NCBI GenBank assembly: GCA_016214995.1
Contig: JACRML010000016.1
Span: 1-49,164 of the forward strand
Length of the DNA stretch: 49,164 nucleotides
From: Deltaproteobacteria bacterium
GTDB lineage: Bacteria > Desulfobacterota > GWC2-55-46 > UBA9637
Direction of reading: 5' to 3'
Below, piece by piece: positions 40,640-49,164 of this stretch. Within the stretch, counting starts at the first letter, position 1; each line of letters opens with the position of its first letter. The notes below the pieces were generated by a model that was not told the DNA's origin, made no database searches, and saw nothing but the letters and a program-made list of their open reading frames with translations. The position numbers and the translations under genes were made by a program.

Positions 40640-41255
40640 GTCTAAATTGCGTTACATCTATTGTACTTGTTGAATAGGTCAGTTCTATGCTTTCCTCTTT
40701 GAAGTCAATATAGATGTCTATGGTGTTTTGCTTATATTTGGAATCGTCTGTAATTACTTTTTGGATTTCACGGAAGGGTATGAATAATATTCCATCTCTG
40801 GGCACAAGGAGAATTCCTTCGCCTTTTTGTAAGGTATCTTTAAATTTATCTCTAAATGTTATTTGCCAGCCTTTCTGTTTTTTACTTCCCCGCCTTATAT
40901 AAACCTTTTTACCGTTTATTACTGCTTCGTAGGCGCTCCATTCTTCTATTTTCCAGCCTTTTTTCTCCAATATTTTCTTCAAGTCATCTCTAATAATTTC
41001 TTCTTGGCCAGGTTTTTCAATAAGTTTAGTAATAAGATTTTTCTTCATCAGGAAAAAGTCAAATTCCTCTCTAAAAGCCTGAACCGTCGATTTTTGCTGA
41101 GGGTTATGTTTTTGTGGTTCTCCCTGTGCAACTACAGTATATCGGTTGGCCTTGAACAGATTTATTAGATGAAGTTCTATAGACCTTCTTATGACAGAGT
41201 CGTTAAAATCCGATTGTGTTGCCGTTCTTCCATCATTAATAATAACAGCTCTCAA
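40629..41255 (-). CDS. Unknown protein of restriction-modification cluster (possible restriction subunit)
   Basis: 208 residues with a TTG start in TTGA overlap with the GIY-YIG gene. The N-terminal helical part has SDFNDSVIRRSIELHLINLF. The middle is basic (EKKGWKIEEWSAYEAVINGKKVYIRRGSKKQKGWQITFRDKF), which looks like a DNA-facing beta domain. A compact domain follows (GILLVPRDGILFIPFREIQKVI). I see no PD-(D/E)XK, HNH or PLD motif with confidence. Its place between a nuclease domain and methyltransferases makes it a candidate specificity or cleavage subunit. Confidence 0.6.
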   Translation of the reverse strand: MRAVIINDGRTATQSDFNDSVIRRSIELHLINLFKANRYTVVAQGEPQKHNPQQKSTVQAFREEFDFFLMKKNLITKLIEKPGQEEIIRDDLKKILEKKGWKIEEWSAYEAVINGKKVYIRRGSKKQKGWQITFRDKFKDTLQKGEGILLVPRDGILFIPFREIQKVITDDSKYKQNTIDIYIDFKEESIELTYSTSTIDVTQFRLAK

Positions 41256-41524
41256 TCCTTGATTTTATCTTCGGGTGTAGCCATATGAGTTTTAAGCCTG
41301 TTGCAAATATCTTTTGCTTCGCCGATATATACTTTTTTACCACCCGCATCAAATAGGATATATACTCCGGGATATTCAAGATTTCCCCATTCTTTTTTAA
41401 CTACTTCCAATGCCTTTAATGTTCTTGGTATATCCCATGAACGTAAATGCCCGCCTGTGGTTCTGGCCCTAATTATCCCATCGCCATTCTTTATATCCTG
41501 CTGATACCCAAATTTATCTTCCAT
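41252..41524 (-). CDS. GIY-YIG nuclease-domain protein
   Basis: 90 residues. The GIY-YIG motif pair appears as GVYILFD and KVYIGEAKDICNRLKTH, with the catalytic tyrosines and a downstream arginine in place. The N-terminal 50 residues (QQDIKNGDGIIRARTTGGHLRSWDIPRTL) are not part of the core domain. The length leaves little after the second motif, so the usual C-terminal glutamate of GIY-YIG enzymes may be E86 or come from the coupled 208-residue partner. GIY-YIG enzymes include restriction nucleases such as Eco29kI and Hpy188I. The RBS AGGAGGGG lies inside the methyltransferase end. Confidence 0.75.
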   Translation of the reverse strand: MEDKFGYQQDIKNGDGIIRARTTGGHLRSWDIPRTLKALEVVKKEWGNLEYPGVYILFDAGGKKVYIGEAKDICNRLKTHMATPEDKIKD

Positions 41525-42908
41525 TGCCCCTCCTTTTTCTTGATGCCTTTTTAAGAGTAATTATGGTCTCTCGCAGCTTATAGTTTCTTACTTGGCCGGA
41601 ATATCTGTTTCTCGCTTTCTCTATCCTCTCAATATTAAGACCAAGCTCTGACCCTATTCTGGTAAGAAGTAAATCAGTAGGGATATAAACATCCGCAATA
41701 AGACTATCTCCCACAACCAATATAAACCGACCATTGGGACTAAGGGATTTGCTCACCTTATCCATTACCTTATACATATCATCAAAATACTTATGAACAA
41801 TATCCGGCATATCATTTCGTCTATAATTCCCTCTCCTATCTATATTTGTCCGGATATTAGATTTGATTTCTTCCAACCAGTCATTTGTATATTTGGAATC
41901 TGTTTGTGCAAATTTACGAATTAACCCCTTTGACACATTATCGCAAACAACAAGGTTATCTTTAACCTTCTTGGCATCCCTTGCTTCTTTAGTAAAACCA
42001 AGCCAAGCCATTTCAATCTTATAGTTCATTACATAATCAAGACCGTTCATATATGGCGGTGATGTAATTATCAGATCAAAACCGTCTTTATGCTGATACT
42101 CCATTGCATTGGCAAGATAAATTTTACTTGTCGTTTTAAAATTCTTTTTACAACTGCTTTGGAGAATCTTTAAATCGTTGTAAATCTCTTTAATCTTGCT
42201 TTCCATCAGCATCCATGGAGCGTTATCAGAGACTTTTTTATTTTTCCAATACCCAAGACATGGTGTTCTTTTAAGATTACTGCAATCAATCAATATGGAT
42301 GAGAAGGCAAGTAAAATAAGGTTTCGCGCCTGCTTTTGTTCTTTTGTCTTTGCCGATATATTATCAATGCCGCCTTTAAGCAATTCTAAATTTCTTAACA
42401 CCCCAGTATTGAATTGGTTTTCAGATTTAAGAAAGTCGGGAGCGGGAGTTTTTAGTTTTTTTGGAATTGAGGTGTAAAGATTGGAAACCAATTCGGGATT
42501 AACATCCCATGAGTTGACTTTGGCATCCGCAATGAATTGAAGCAAGGGATTTAATTCCGTGCCTACGGAGTTATAGCCATTTAACTTAGATTGAACAAGG
42601 ACAGTTCCGCAACCGGCAAAGGGATCAAGAACCACCGGAGATTCATAATCCTTCTTGTATTGATCAAAAACCGATTGAACAAACGATGATGAAAACCCTT
42701 GAATATACGGAGCCCAACGGTGGACATGCTCTCCGAAGTTTGGCGTAAATTGTATGGGTTGCCGGCTCTCAATAATTTCAATGCCCAATTCGTTCAGATA
42801 GGGTATTGAATCAATATCGCATGAGCCGCCAAGCTTAGGAGAAGTAAGGATATTCTTGCGCCGAATGTCTGTTGTCTTATTATCAAGAACTGATAGATTT
42901 AGTTGCAT
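41514..42908 (-). CDS. DNA methyltransferase, SPPY type (amino-methyltransferase)
   Basis: 464 residues from the ATG at 42908, whose AAGG lies over the preceding stop. The motif order is VVLDPFAGCGTVLVQSKLNGYNSVGTELNPL (motif I, about 93-123) before LIITSPPYMNGLDYVMNYKIEMAWLG (motif IV, about 280-305). The SPPY sequence is typical of N4-cytosine and some N6-adenine enzymes. The C-terminal NGRFILVVGDS and a basic tail (KKASRKRRGNGR) complete it. Together with the NPPY enzyme it would give two modifications, as in systems with asymmetric sites. Confidence 0.85.
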   Translation of the reverse strand: MQLNLSVLDNKTTDIRRKNILTSPKLGGSCDIDSIPYLNELGIEIIESRQPIQFTPNFGEHVHRWAPYIQGFSSSFVQSVFDQYKKDYESPVVLDPFAGCGTVLVQSKLNGYNSVGTELNPLLQFIADAKVNSWDVNPELVSNLYTSIPKKLKTPAPDFLKSENQFNTGVLRNLELLKGGIDNISAKTKEQKQARNLILLAFSSILIDCSNLKRTPCLGYWKNKKVSDNAPWMLMESKIKEIYNDLKILQSSCKKNFKTTSKIYLANAMEYQHKDGFDLIITSPPYMNGLDYVMNYKIEMAWLGFTKEARDAKKVKDNLVVCDNVSKGLIRKFAQTDSKYTNDWLEEIKSNIRTNIDRRGNYRRNDMPDIVHKYFDDMYKVMDKVSKSLSPNGRFILVVGDSLIADVYIPTDLLLTRIGSELGLNIERIEKARNRYSGQVRNYKLRETIITLKKASRKRRGNGR

Positions 42909-42915
42909 AACAACC

Positions 42916-43044
42916 TTATTTATCTTCAGCAAATGGTTCCGGTAATGTCTCTATTGAATTCACATCTCGTACTGGGTATGGGTTTGGTTTATCTTTAACT
43001 GGTTCCTTCTCTAAAGGTGGCTTGTTTTTCTTTTCGTCGCTCAT
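42916..43044 (-). CDS. 42-residue disordered peptide
   Basis: MSDEKKNKPPLEKEPVKDKP and the rest (NPYPVRDVNSIETLPEPFAEDK) lack hydrophobic segments and are rich in K, E, P and D. A good RBS (GAAGGAAA) precedes the ATG, and it ends 7 nt before the methyltransferase start. The position suggests a real gene of the cluster, perhaps an anti-restriction control or leader peptide. No homolog is recognised. Confidence 0.5.
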   Translation of the reverse strand: MSDEKKNKPPLEKEPVKDKPNPYPVRDVNSIETLPEPFAEDK

Positions 43045-43068
43045 ATGATTTCCTTCAAATTTAAAATC

Positions 43069-43203
43069 TTACTTATCGTTTGACTGACTTATACCCCGTT
43101 GTGAAGTCACAGTTCCATAACTCTGAGGCTTTTCCTGAGAATCATGGCTGACACTTCCAGAATTTTGTTGAGTGTTAGTTTGCTGGCTTTGTTCTTCGCT
43201 CAT
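43069..43203 (-). CDS. 44-residue Q/S-rich disordered peptide
   Basis: It begins MSEEQSQQTNTQQNSGSVSH and ends QRGISQSNDK; it is polar, uncharged on balance, and predicted disordered. The start codon overlaps the stop of the membrane protein by 4 nt (ATGA), so it is translationally coupled. The MS-(E/D)-E start and DK end are shared with the following 42-residue peptide, but the rest differs. Confidence 0.5.
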   Translation of the reverse strand: MSEEQSQQTNTQQNSGSVSHDSQEKPQSYGTVTSQRGISQSNDK

Positions 43204-43730
43204 AGACTGCCTCCCATAAAAAGTTTATGTATTTGCACTTTATAAAAAATAGTCAGTAGCACAATATAAATCAGTCCAATGGAAATCATGATAGAAAGCG
43301 TCCCTCTTTTAACGCCCTCTGCCATTTCGTCAGTTATTGGGATATTTTTCTTTAAAGCTTCTTCATACGTAGCTATCAATCTGCTTTCAACCTCCACTGT
43401 GCTTTTTGTTAATTCGGTATTAAAAACAAGTGCTTCATATTGTATCCGCTTAAATGCCTTTATTCGAACAACATCTAATAAAAGGATTATAGCTATTATT
43501 AGTAGAAACAGCGATACTAACAATAAGATTACATTTGCATACCATCTTTGCTCAATTACTATTTTGAGCAAAAAAATTATGGCTGTTAATAAAATACCTG
43601 CTACAGTAAGCATCATTTGAACTTTAGATAATATGTGTCTATTCCTGCCTTCTTCAGATTCAAATTCCTTTTGAAGGACGCTAAAAACTGTTTTTACAGT
43701 TTCAGGATTGTATTTTATTTCTTCTGCCAT
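43200..43730 (-). CDS. Three-TM membrane protein (SLATT/effector-like)
   Basis: 176 residues after the RBS AGGTGG. Segments: a cytoplasmic N-terminus with a helical stretch (VKTVFSVLQKEFESEEGRNRHILSK), TM1 (MLTVAGILLTAIIFLLKIVI), TM2 (ILLLVSLFLLIIAIILLLDVV), a 60-residue charged helical loop and TM3 (LSIMISIGLIYIVLLTIFY). Two-TM plus coiled-coil layouts of this size are common in SLATT-type membrane effectors of defence systems. I have no motif proof. It is the first gene of the run of overlapping genes that leads into the methyltransferases. Confidence 0.6.
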   Translation of the reverse strand: MAEEIKYNPETVKTVFSVLQKEFESEEGRNRHILSKVQMMLTVAGILLTAIIFLLKIVIEQRWYANVILLLVSLFLLIIAIILLLDVVRIKAFKRIQYEALVFNTELTKSTVEVESRLIATYEEALKKNIPITDEMAEGVKRGTLSIMISIGLIYIVLLTIFYKVQIHKLFMGGSL

Positions 43731-43760
43731 TATTCCACCTTAAAGTAGGTGTCGTGAAAG

Positions 43761-43823
43761 TTACTTCTCTTTCCTCACACCCTTGAACGGCTCCTTATCC
43801 ACCTTCTGGTCTATAAACCACAG
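43761..43823 (-). pseudogene. C-terminal gene remnant
   Basis: On the minus strand 20 codons read LWFIDQKVDKEPFKGVRKEK before TAA (43763-43761). The upstream part is cut by a palindromic repeat. It looks like the tail of a lost gene upstream of the membrane-protein gene; no family can be assigned. Confidence 0.35.
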
Positions 43824-44017
43824 CCCCTCACCCTGACCCTCTCCCCAACGGGGCGGGGAGAATGAAGAATTCAACTGAATCAATTGAACCAGCATTTTGA
43901 ATGGTTGTCAAGCAAAAAAAAGCAAACAAATCTACCCCACCCTCACCCAGCCCTCTCCCTGATGGAGAGAGGGTAAATAGAATGCCCTCCCTTTCAAGGG
44001 GAGGGTTAGGGTGGGGA
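43824..44017. repeat. CCCTCACCC/GGGTGAGGG-type palindromic repeats
   Basis: Three G/C-rich hairpins: one around CCCTCTCCCCAACGGGGCGG (43836-43856), one around CCCTCTCCCTGATGGAGAGA (43951-43972, closing with GGG) and one around CCCTCCCTTTCAAGGGGAGG (43985-44004). They fill the gap 43731-44048 apart from the gene remnant. The same type of sequence is found in frame in cbiB. Confidence 0.7.
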
Positions 44018-44048
44018 TTGGGTAATCATATACGCTGCTACATGTAGA

Positions 44049-44880
44049 TCAAGTTTCCGGCAGCATGATACTTATCTGGGAGCCTGGGAAATGGGTGAGG
44101 TTAATTTCTTTTTCTTTTCCCCATGACCAATCGGGGATTATGGAGAGTTTTGCGGTTCCTGAGCGGATAGAGAGTTTGCCGTTCCACTCCTTGGCAAAAC
44201 GCCTTACTGCTGCAAGTCCGTGTCCTCTGCCTTCATCAGTATGCCTTGATATACCGTAAAGCAGCGCTTTTTCAATGGCATCAAAATCACCCTTCAACTG
44301 AAACCGCCCTGACAAAGATTTTCTAAAACCTATGCCAATATCCATGACAGCAATCTTTACCACATTTTTGTTAAGACTCTGAAAATGGTATTTTTGTATC
44401 CCCACAAACCCTTTATTTTCGCTGTGCTCAACAATATTCTGGCAGACCTCTGAAAGGGCAACAATAAAGCCGTTTATGGCCTTATCGTCATAATGGAGGT
44501 GTTTTGCAAGGATTGAATGGCTGCGCTCCTTGACCTTGCCTACAATAAAATGGATGTCATCCGATTTTTCAATGGGAGTGATTTCAAGGAGAACATCCGA
44601 GTGGGGGCTTCTAAAATATTTTTCAGAAGGGTTCGGTCTGGCAGGATCAAGCTCGAAATATTTCCCTGCGAATCTGAAAAAATACATGCGCTCAAGATAT
44701 TTCAGCACATCTTCCGACTGAGGGAGATGAAGGATTTTCCTGATTCCATTTGACTTGAAAAACTCTCCCATTTCAAGGAGACCCACCATGCCGTAGGGAT
44801 CTATGAATGTGGCACTGGTAAGGTCAACCGGCGACGAGTTGTCTTTCACATAATGGCCGAATATCTGCTCATAGTTGTCT

Positions 44881-44897
<17 letters not shown>
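44049..44897 (-). CDS. STAS-like + HATPase_c (histidine-kinase-type ATPase) protein
   Basis: 282 residues. Residues about 20-70 have a STAS-like pattern (VDLTSATFIDPYGMVGLLEMGEFF). Residues about 140-270 are a GHKL ATPase of the anti-sigma-factor/serine kinase type: N-box ALSEVCQNIVEHSEN, G1 MDIGIGF and G2 GRGHGLAAVRRF. There is no phospho-acceptor histidine domain. Such proteins are often encoded beside DUF4325 STAS-like proteins; the DUF4325 here is 6 kb downstream across the restriction-modification cluster. The gene overlaps the recQ end by 17 nt, so the two are coupled. Confidence 0.78.
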
Positions 44898-47094
<2,197 letters not shown>

Positions 47095-47167
47095 GAAAAT
47101 CCATATCCTGATTCCGTAGGAGGGCTTCTCCTCTCCCGTTTCTTGCTCTTTGTCGTTATCGTTTATA

Positions 47168-48025
47168 TCAAAATACCGTTATTGAAACAATGCCTGCTAT
47201 CATCAGGATACTTCCTAATAGTCTCTCTGTTACATTTATCTCCTTGAACACAACCCATCCGTAAAACACACTGAAGATGAGACTTGTTCTTTTAATAGAT
47301 ATAACATATGCAACATCAGCCATGCTTATGGCCAGAAAGTGGGATAAAATCATTATGGCTGTGAATATGCCTATAGTCAAAAAGGTTACCGGCCTTGACA
47401 CCACCCTATGCAAAGTTCCCTTAACACCCACAACCATTGATAATGCGATAGTCAGCAGTAATGGATAAAAAAAGCCGAAGAATATCGGGCTTGAGTGCTG
47501 GACAGCTATCTTACCGATTGTTGATGTGATGCTGTATATAACTGCAACAATAACCATAAGTAAAGAACCCTTTTCCCGTGCAATTGCTTTTATGGGGCCT
47601 AAAAATCCTTGGCTACCGGCCTTTGCGTTTAACAGATATGCACCAAGGGTAATAAAGAATATACCGACAAACCCTGATTTATCAGGCCATTCACCAAGCA
47701 GAAAAAAAGCTATGACAATTATAAATACAGGGCTCAATGCCATAAATGGTATGGTAAGCGACAGCGGAGACAGCTTTATTGCCTTTACATAAAGGATGAG
47801 CGCAGTAATCTCCAGCGGCAAAAGGACGATAACAGAGAGCCAGAATGTCTTATCCAGATGCGGAATAGGGATGAAAAAGAATGACAGCGCTATAAAAGGA
47901 AGCGCATAGCCTTCCCTTACCCATGCAATGACATATTCATCGCTTTTTGCCATAGCCCTTTTACTTAAGGCATCGGCAGTTGACAGGGAAAAGGCTGTGA
48001 TAAGAGCGAATAACATCCATAGCAT
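47168..48025 (-). CDS. EamA/DMT-family transporter
   Basis: 285 residues with ten predicted TM helices arranged as two five-helix EamA repeats; the family glutamate-containing helix end (AFFLLGEWPDKSG) and the second copy (YGWVVFKEINVTERLLGSILMIAGIV) are both visible. It is an inner-membrane exporter of metabolites or a nucleotide-sugar/amino-acid permease; the substrate cannot be predicted. It lies 73 nt upstream of recQ on the same strand. Confidence 0.87.
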   Translation of the reverse strand: MLWMLFALITAFSLSTADALSKRAMAKSDEYVIAWVREGYALPFIALSFFFIPIPHLDKTFWLSVIVLLPLEITALILYVKAIKLSPLSLTIPFMALSPVFIIVIAFFLLGEWPDKSGFVGIFFITLGAYLLNAKAGSQGFLGPIKAIAREKGSLLMVIVAVIYSITSTIGKIAVQHSSPIFFGFFYPLLLTIALSMVVGVKGTLHRVVSRPVTFLTIGIFTAIMILSHFLAISMADVAYVISIKRTSLIFSVFYGWVVFKEINVTERLLGSILMIAGIVSITVF

Positions 48026-48078
48026 AAAATCATTCTATTTGTTTTTTGCTGTTCTCTCAAGAAGATTATTTTAGGATA

Positions 48079-48202
48079 ATCCCCAAAAATAGGCACCCCA
48101 GTTCAATAAGGAAGTATGGCAGCAAATCGGCTGGCTCCACTTGCTGCGAAGCGATTGCAAGTGGAAGATGTAAAATGGTGAGGTTTTGAATCGCTATTTT
48201 AC
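48079..48202 (-). repeat. Two-hairpin dispersed element, inverted copy
   Basis: On the minus strand it begins TGTAAAATAGCGATTCAAAA (48202 downward), closing with CCATTTTACA at 48177-48168. It continues through CGATTTGCTGCCATACTT and ends CCTATTTTTGGGG near 48079. This matches the full copy at 28816-28998. An additional CCACTTGCAATCGC/GCGAAGCAAGTGG-type hairpin is inserted. The gap 48026-48244 holds nothing else. Confidence 0.7.
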
Positions 48203-48244
48203 AGTAATTCAATGAGTTTGACACTATGAAGGTATTGTCATAAA

Positions 48245-49003
48245 ATGGCTATTATGGCTGGCATTGGACAGATTATAACAGAGAATGCCTGTCTTGAAGG
48301 TTCATTTTTGTTGACCAAAAGAAACTTTCAAAACCTTATTTTATGGAAGCCGAGGCTTGGTGAAGCTGTTACCATTTGCAATGCGGATAATAAATTTTTT
48401 AGGGCACGGATTGCAAAACTTGAATCTGATGCGGCAGAAGTGAAGGTTTTTGAAGAGCTTAACCAATCGGTTGAATCCAATTTGAACATAACACTTGTTC
48501 AAGCCATTCCTGAAAAAGAGAGAATGGAGCTTATAATTCAAAAGGCAACAGAACTCGGAGCTTCATCAATTGTGCCGTTTAAATCAGAAAGGTCTATAAG
48601 TCTTGAAGAAAGGGATGCTATACAGAAAAAGTCTCATAAATGGGGCGAGATTGCCTTAAAGGCTGCAAAACAATCAAGACGTGCTACCATTCCACAGATT
48701 CAACCGTATTGCAATTTTGCCGATGCAATTAAAGCGACTTCGAGCCACGAATTTAAGCTGCTCTTATGGGAAAACGAGAAGGCAAATCTTCTCAAGGAAA
48801 AGATTCGGGCTGTTAAAGGGCTTGGAGTTAAGAATGTTTCAGTGATGATTGGGCCAGAGGGTGGTTTTGCACTGACAGAAATAGAAGAGGCAAAAGAGGC
48901 TGGTTTTATATCTGTAGGTTTAGGGGCAAGAGTTTTAAGGACTGAGACTGCAGCAATAACCATGATTGGGCTGATTCAGTATGAACTGGGGAATCTTGGA
49001 TAG
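48245..49003 (+). CDS. rsmE: 16S rRNA (uracil-1498-N3)-methyltransferase
   Basis: 252 residues. The N-terminal PUA-like domain (RNFQNLILWKPRLGEAVTICN) is followed by the SPOUT methyltransferase domain. Hallmarks are LVQAIPEKERMELIIQKATELGASSIVPF, KWGEIALKAAKQSRRATIPQI, VMIGPEGGFALTEIEEAKEAGF and the knot LGARVLRTETAAITMIGLIQYELG. RsmE methylates U1498 in the 30S decoding region. The extreme N-terminus (MAIMAGIGQIITENACLEGS) is atypical and no RBS is clear, so the start is uncertain. It is followed after 5 nt by the phosphoesterase gene. Confidence 0.92.
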   Translation: MAIMAGIGQIITENACLEGSFLLTKRNFQNLILWKPRLGEAVTICNADNKFFRARIAKLESDAAEVKVFEELNQSVESNLNITLVQAIPEKERMELIIQKATELGASSIVPFKSERSISLEERDAIQKKSHKWGEIALKAAKQSRRATIPQIQPYCNFADAIKATSSHEFKLLLWENEKANLLKEKIRAVKGLGVKNVSVMIGPEGGFALTEIEEAKEAGFISVGLGARVLRTETAAITMIGLIQYELGNLG

Positions 49004-49008
49004 ACATT

Positions 49009-49164
49009 ATGAAAATAGCAGTAATGTCAGATACACACGGGAATGTTGATTTGGCCGTAAATGCCATAAGGCAGCTAGGAAGGATTGATAAGCTCATTCA
49101 CTTGGGAGACCATTATAAAGATGCTATGGAAATAGGGAAGAAGACCAAAATTCCTGTTGACGCC
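49009..49164 (+). CDS. YfcE/MJ0936-type metallophosphoesterase, partial
   Basis: 52 codons to the window edge. MKIAVMSDTHGN holds the D-x-H metal motif and KLIHLGDHYKDAMEI the GD metal motif of calcineurin-like phosphoesterases. The spacing fits the YfcE family of small phosphodiesterases. The rest of the gene lies beyond the window. It is probably co-transcribed with rsmE. Confidence 0.85.
   Translation, partial: MKIAVMSDTHGNVDLAVNAIRQLGRIDKLIHLGDHYKDAMEIGKKTKIPVDA

Overview
The window looks like a chromosomal segment of a free-living, Gram-negative, probably anaerobic and uncultivated bacterium. The gene mix (ADP-forming acyl-CoA ligases, archaeal-type phosphoglycerate mutase, DivIVA/YggT/ProC/YggS/Maf block, RND efflux, lipoproteins) would suit Nitrospirota or a Desulfobacterota-like lineage, but that placement is an inference from gene content only. 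No rRNA, tRNA, CRISPR array or prophage was seen. The intergenic space is crowded with short inverted-repeat elements of several families. Many reading frames carry single-site lesions (a G10 tract, 7-bp and 11-bp tandem duplications, a lost C, an in-frame TAG), so either micro-mutation is active here or the assembly has indel errors.

Layout. 0.2-7.9 kb: thrC, a secreted FGE/SUMF1-type protein, apgM (frameshifted), a GGQ ribosome-rescue factor, an LPP20-like lipoprotein with an in-frame stop, a small membrane protein, a HAMP-GAF-GGDEF diguanylate cyclase split at a poly-G tract, and cbiB. 7.9-14.8 kb: an acyl-CoA/acetate block with a fused ADP-forming ligase, a P-loop/DRTGG protein, a stand-alone ligase alpha subunit and AMP-forming acs. 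14.9-20.5 kb: an accessory island of toxin-antitoxin modules (two DUF433/DUF5615 pairs, a PIN protein, TumA/TumE, decayed RelBE) and a REP-associated tyrosine transposase in 20-bp inverted repeats. 20.5-25.0 kb: an RND efflux adaptor and pump. They are bracketed by two related sequences, each resembling the start of a ligase beta gene, as if the insert split or duplicated that locus. 25.1-27.0 kb: the ligase beta subunit and CobD. 27.3-32.9 kb: a small basic protein, an NHL-repeat secreted protein, an orphan SdhA/FrdA flavoprotein, rpoD and a small secreted protein.

32.9-37.8 kb (minus strand): DUF167, DivIVA, YggT, ProC, YggS, Maf and a SpoIIM-family membrane protein, separated by repeat elements that in several cases supply the stop codon of the preceding gene. 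38.4-43.7 kb (minus strand): a tightly packed cluster that is the best candidate for a little-described defence system. It has a three-segment membrane protein, two tiny disordered peptides, an SPPY-type DNA methyltransferase, a GIY-YIG nuclease domain, a 208-residue unknown, a coiled-coil protein, an NPPY adenine methyltransferase and a small unknown. It is flanked by a STAS+HATPase protein (44.0-44.9 kb, coupled to recQ) and a STAS-like DUF4325-winged-helix protein (37.8-38.4 kb). 47.2-49.2 kb: an EamA transporter, rsmE and the start of a metallophosphoesterase.

How the parts connect. The acs, ADP-forming ligases and DRTGG protein suggest flexible acetate/acyl-CoA interconversion with ATP yield. 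cbiB and cobD supply two steps of cobalamin lower-loop assembly. The toxin-antitoxin island, transposase element and restriction-modification cluster are the accessory parts.
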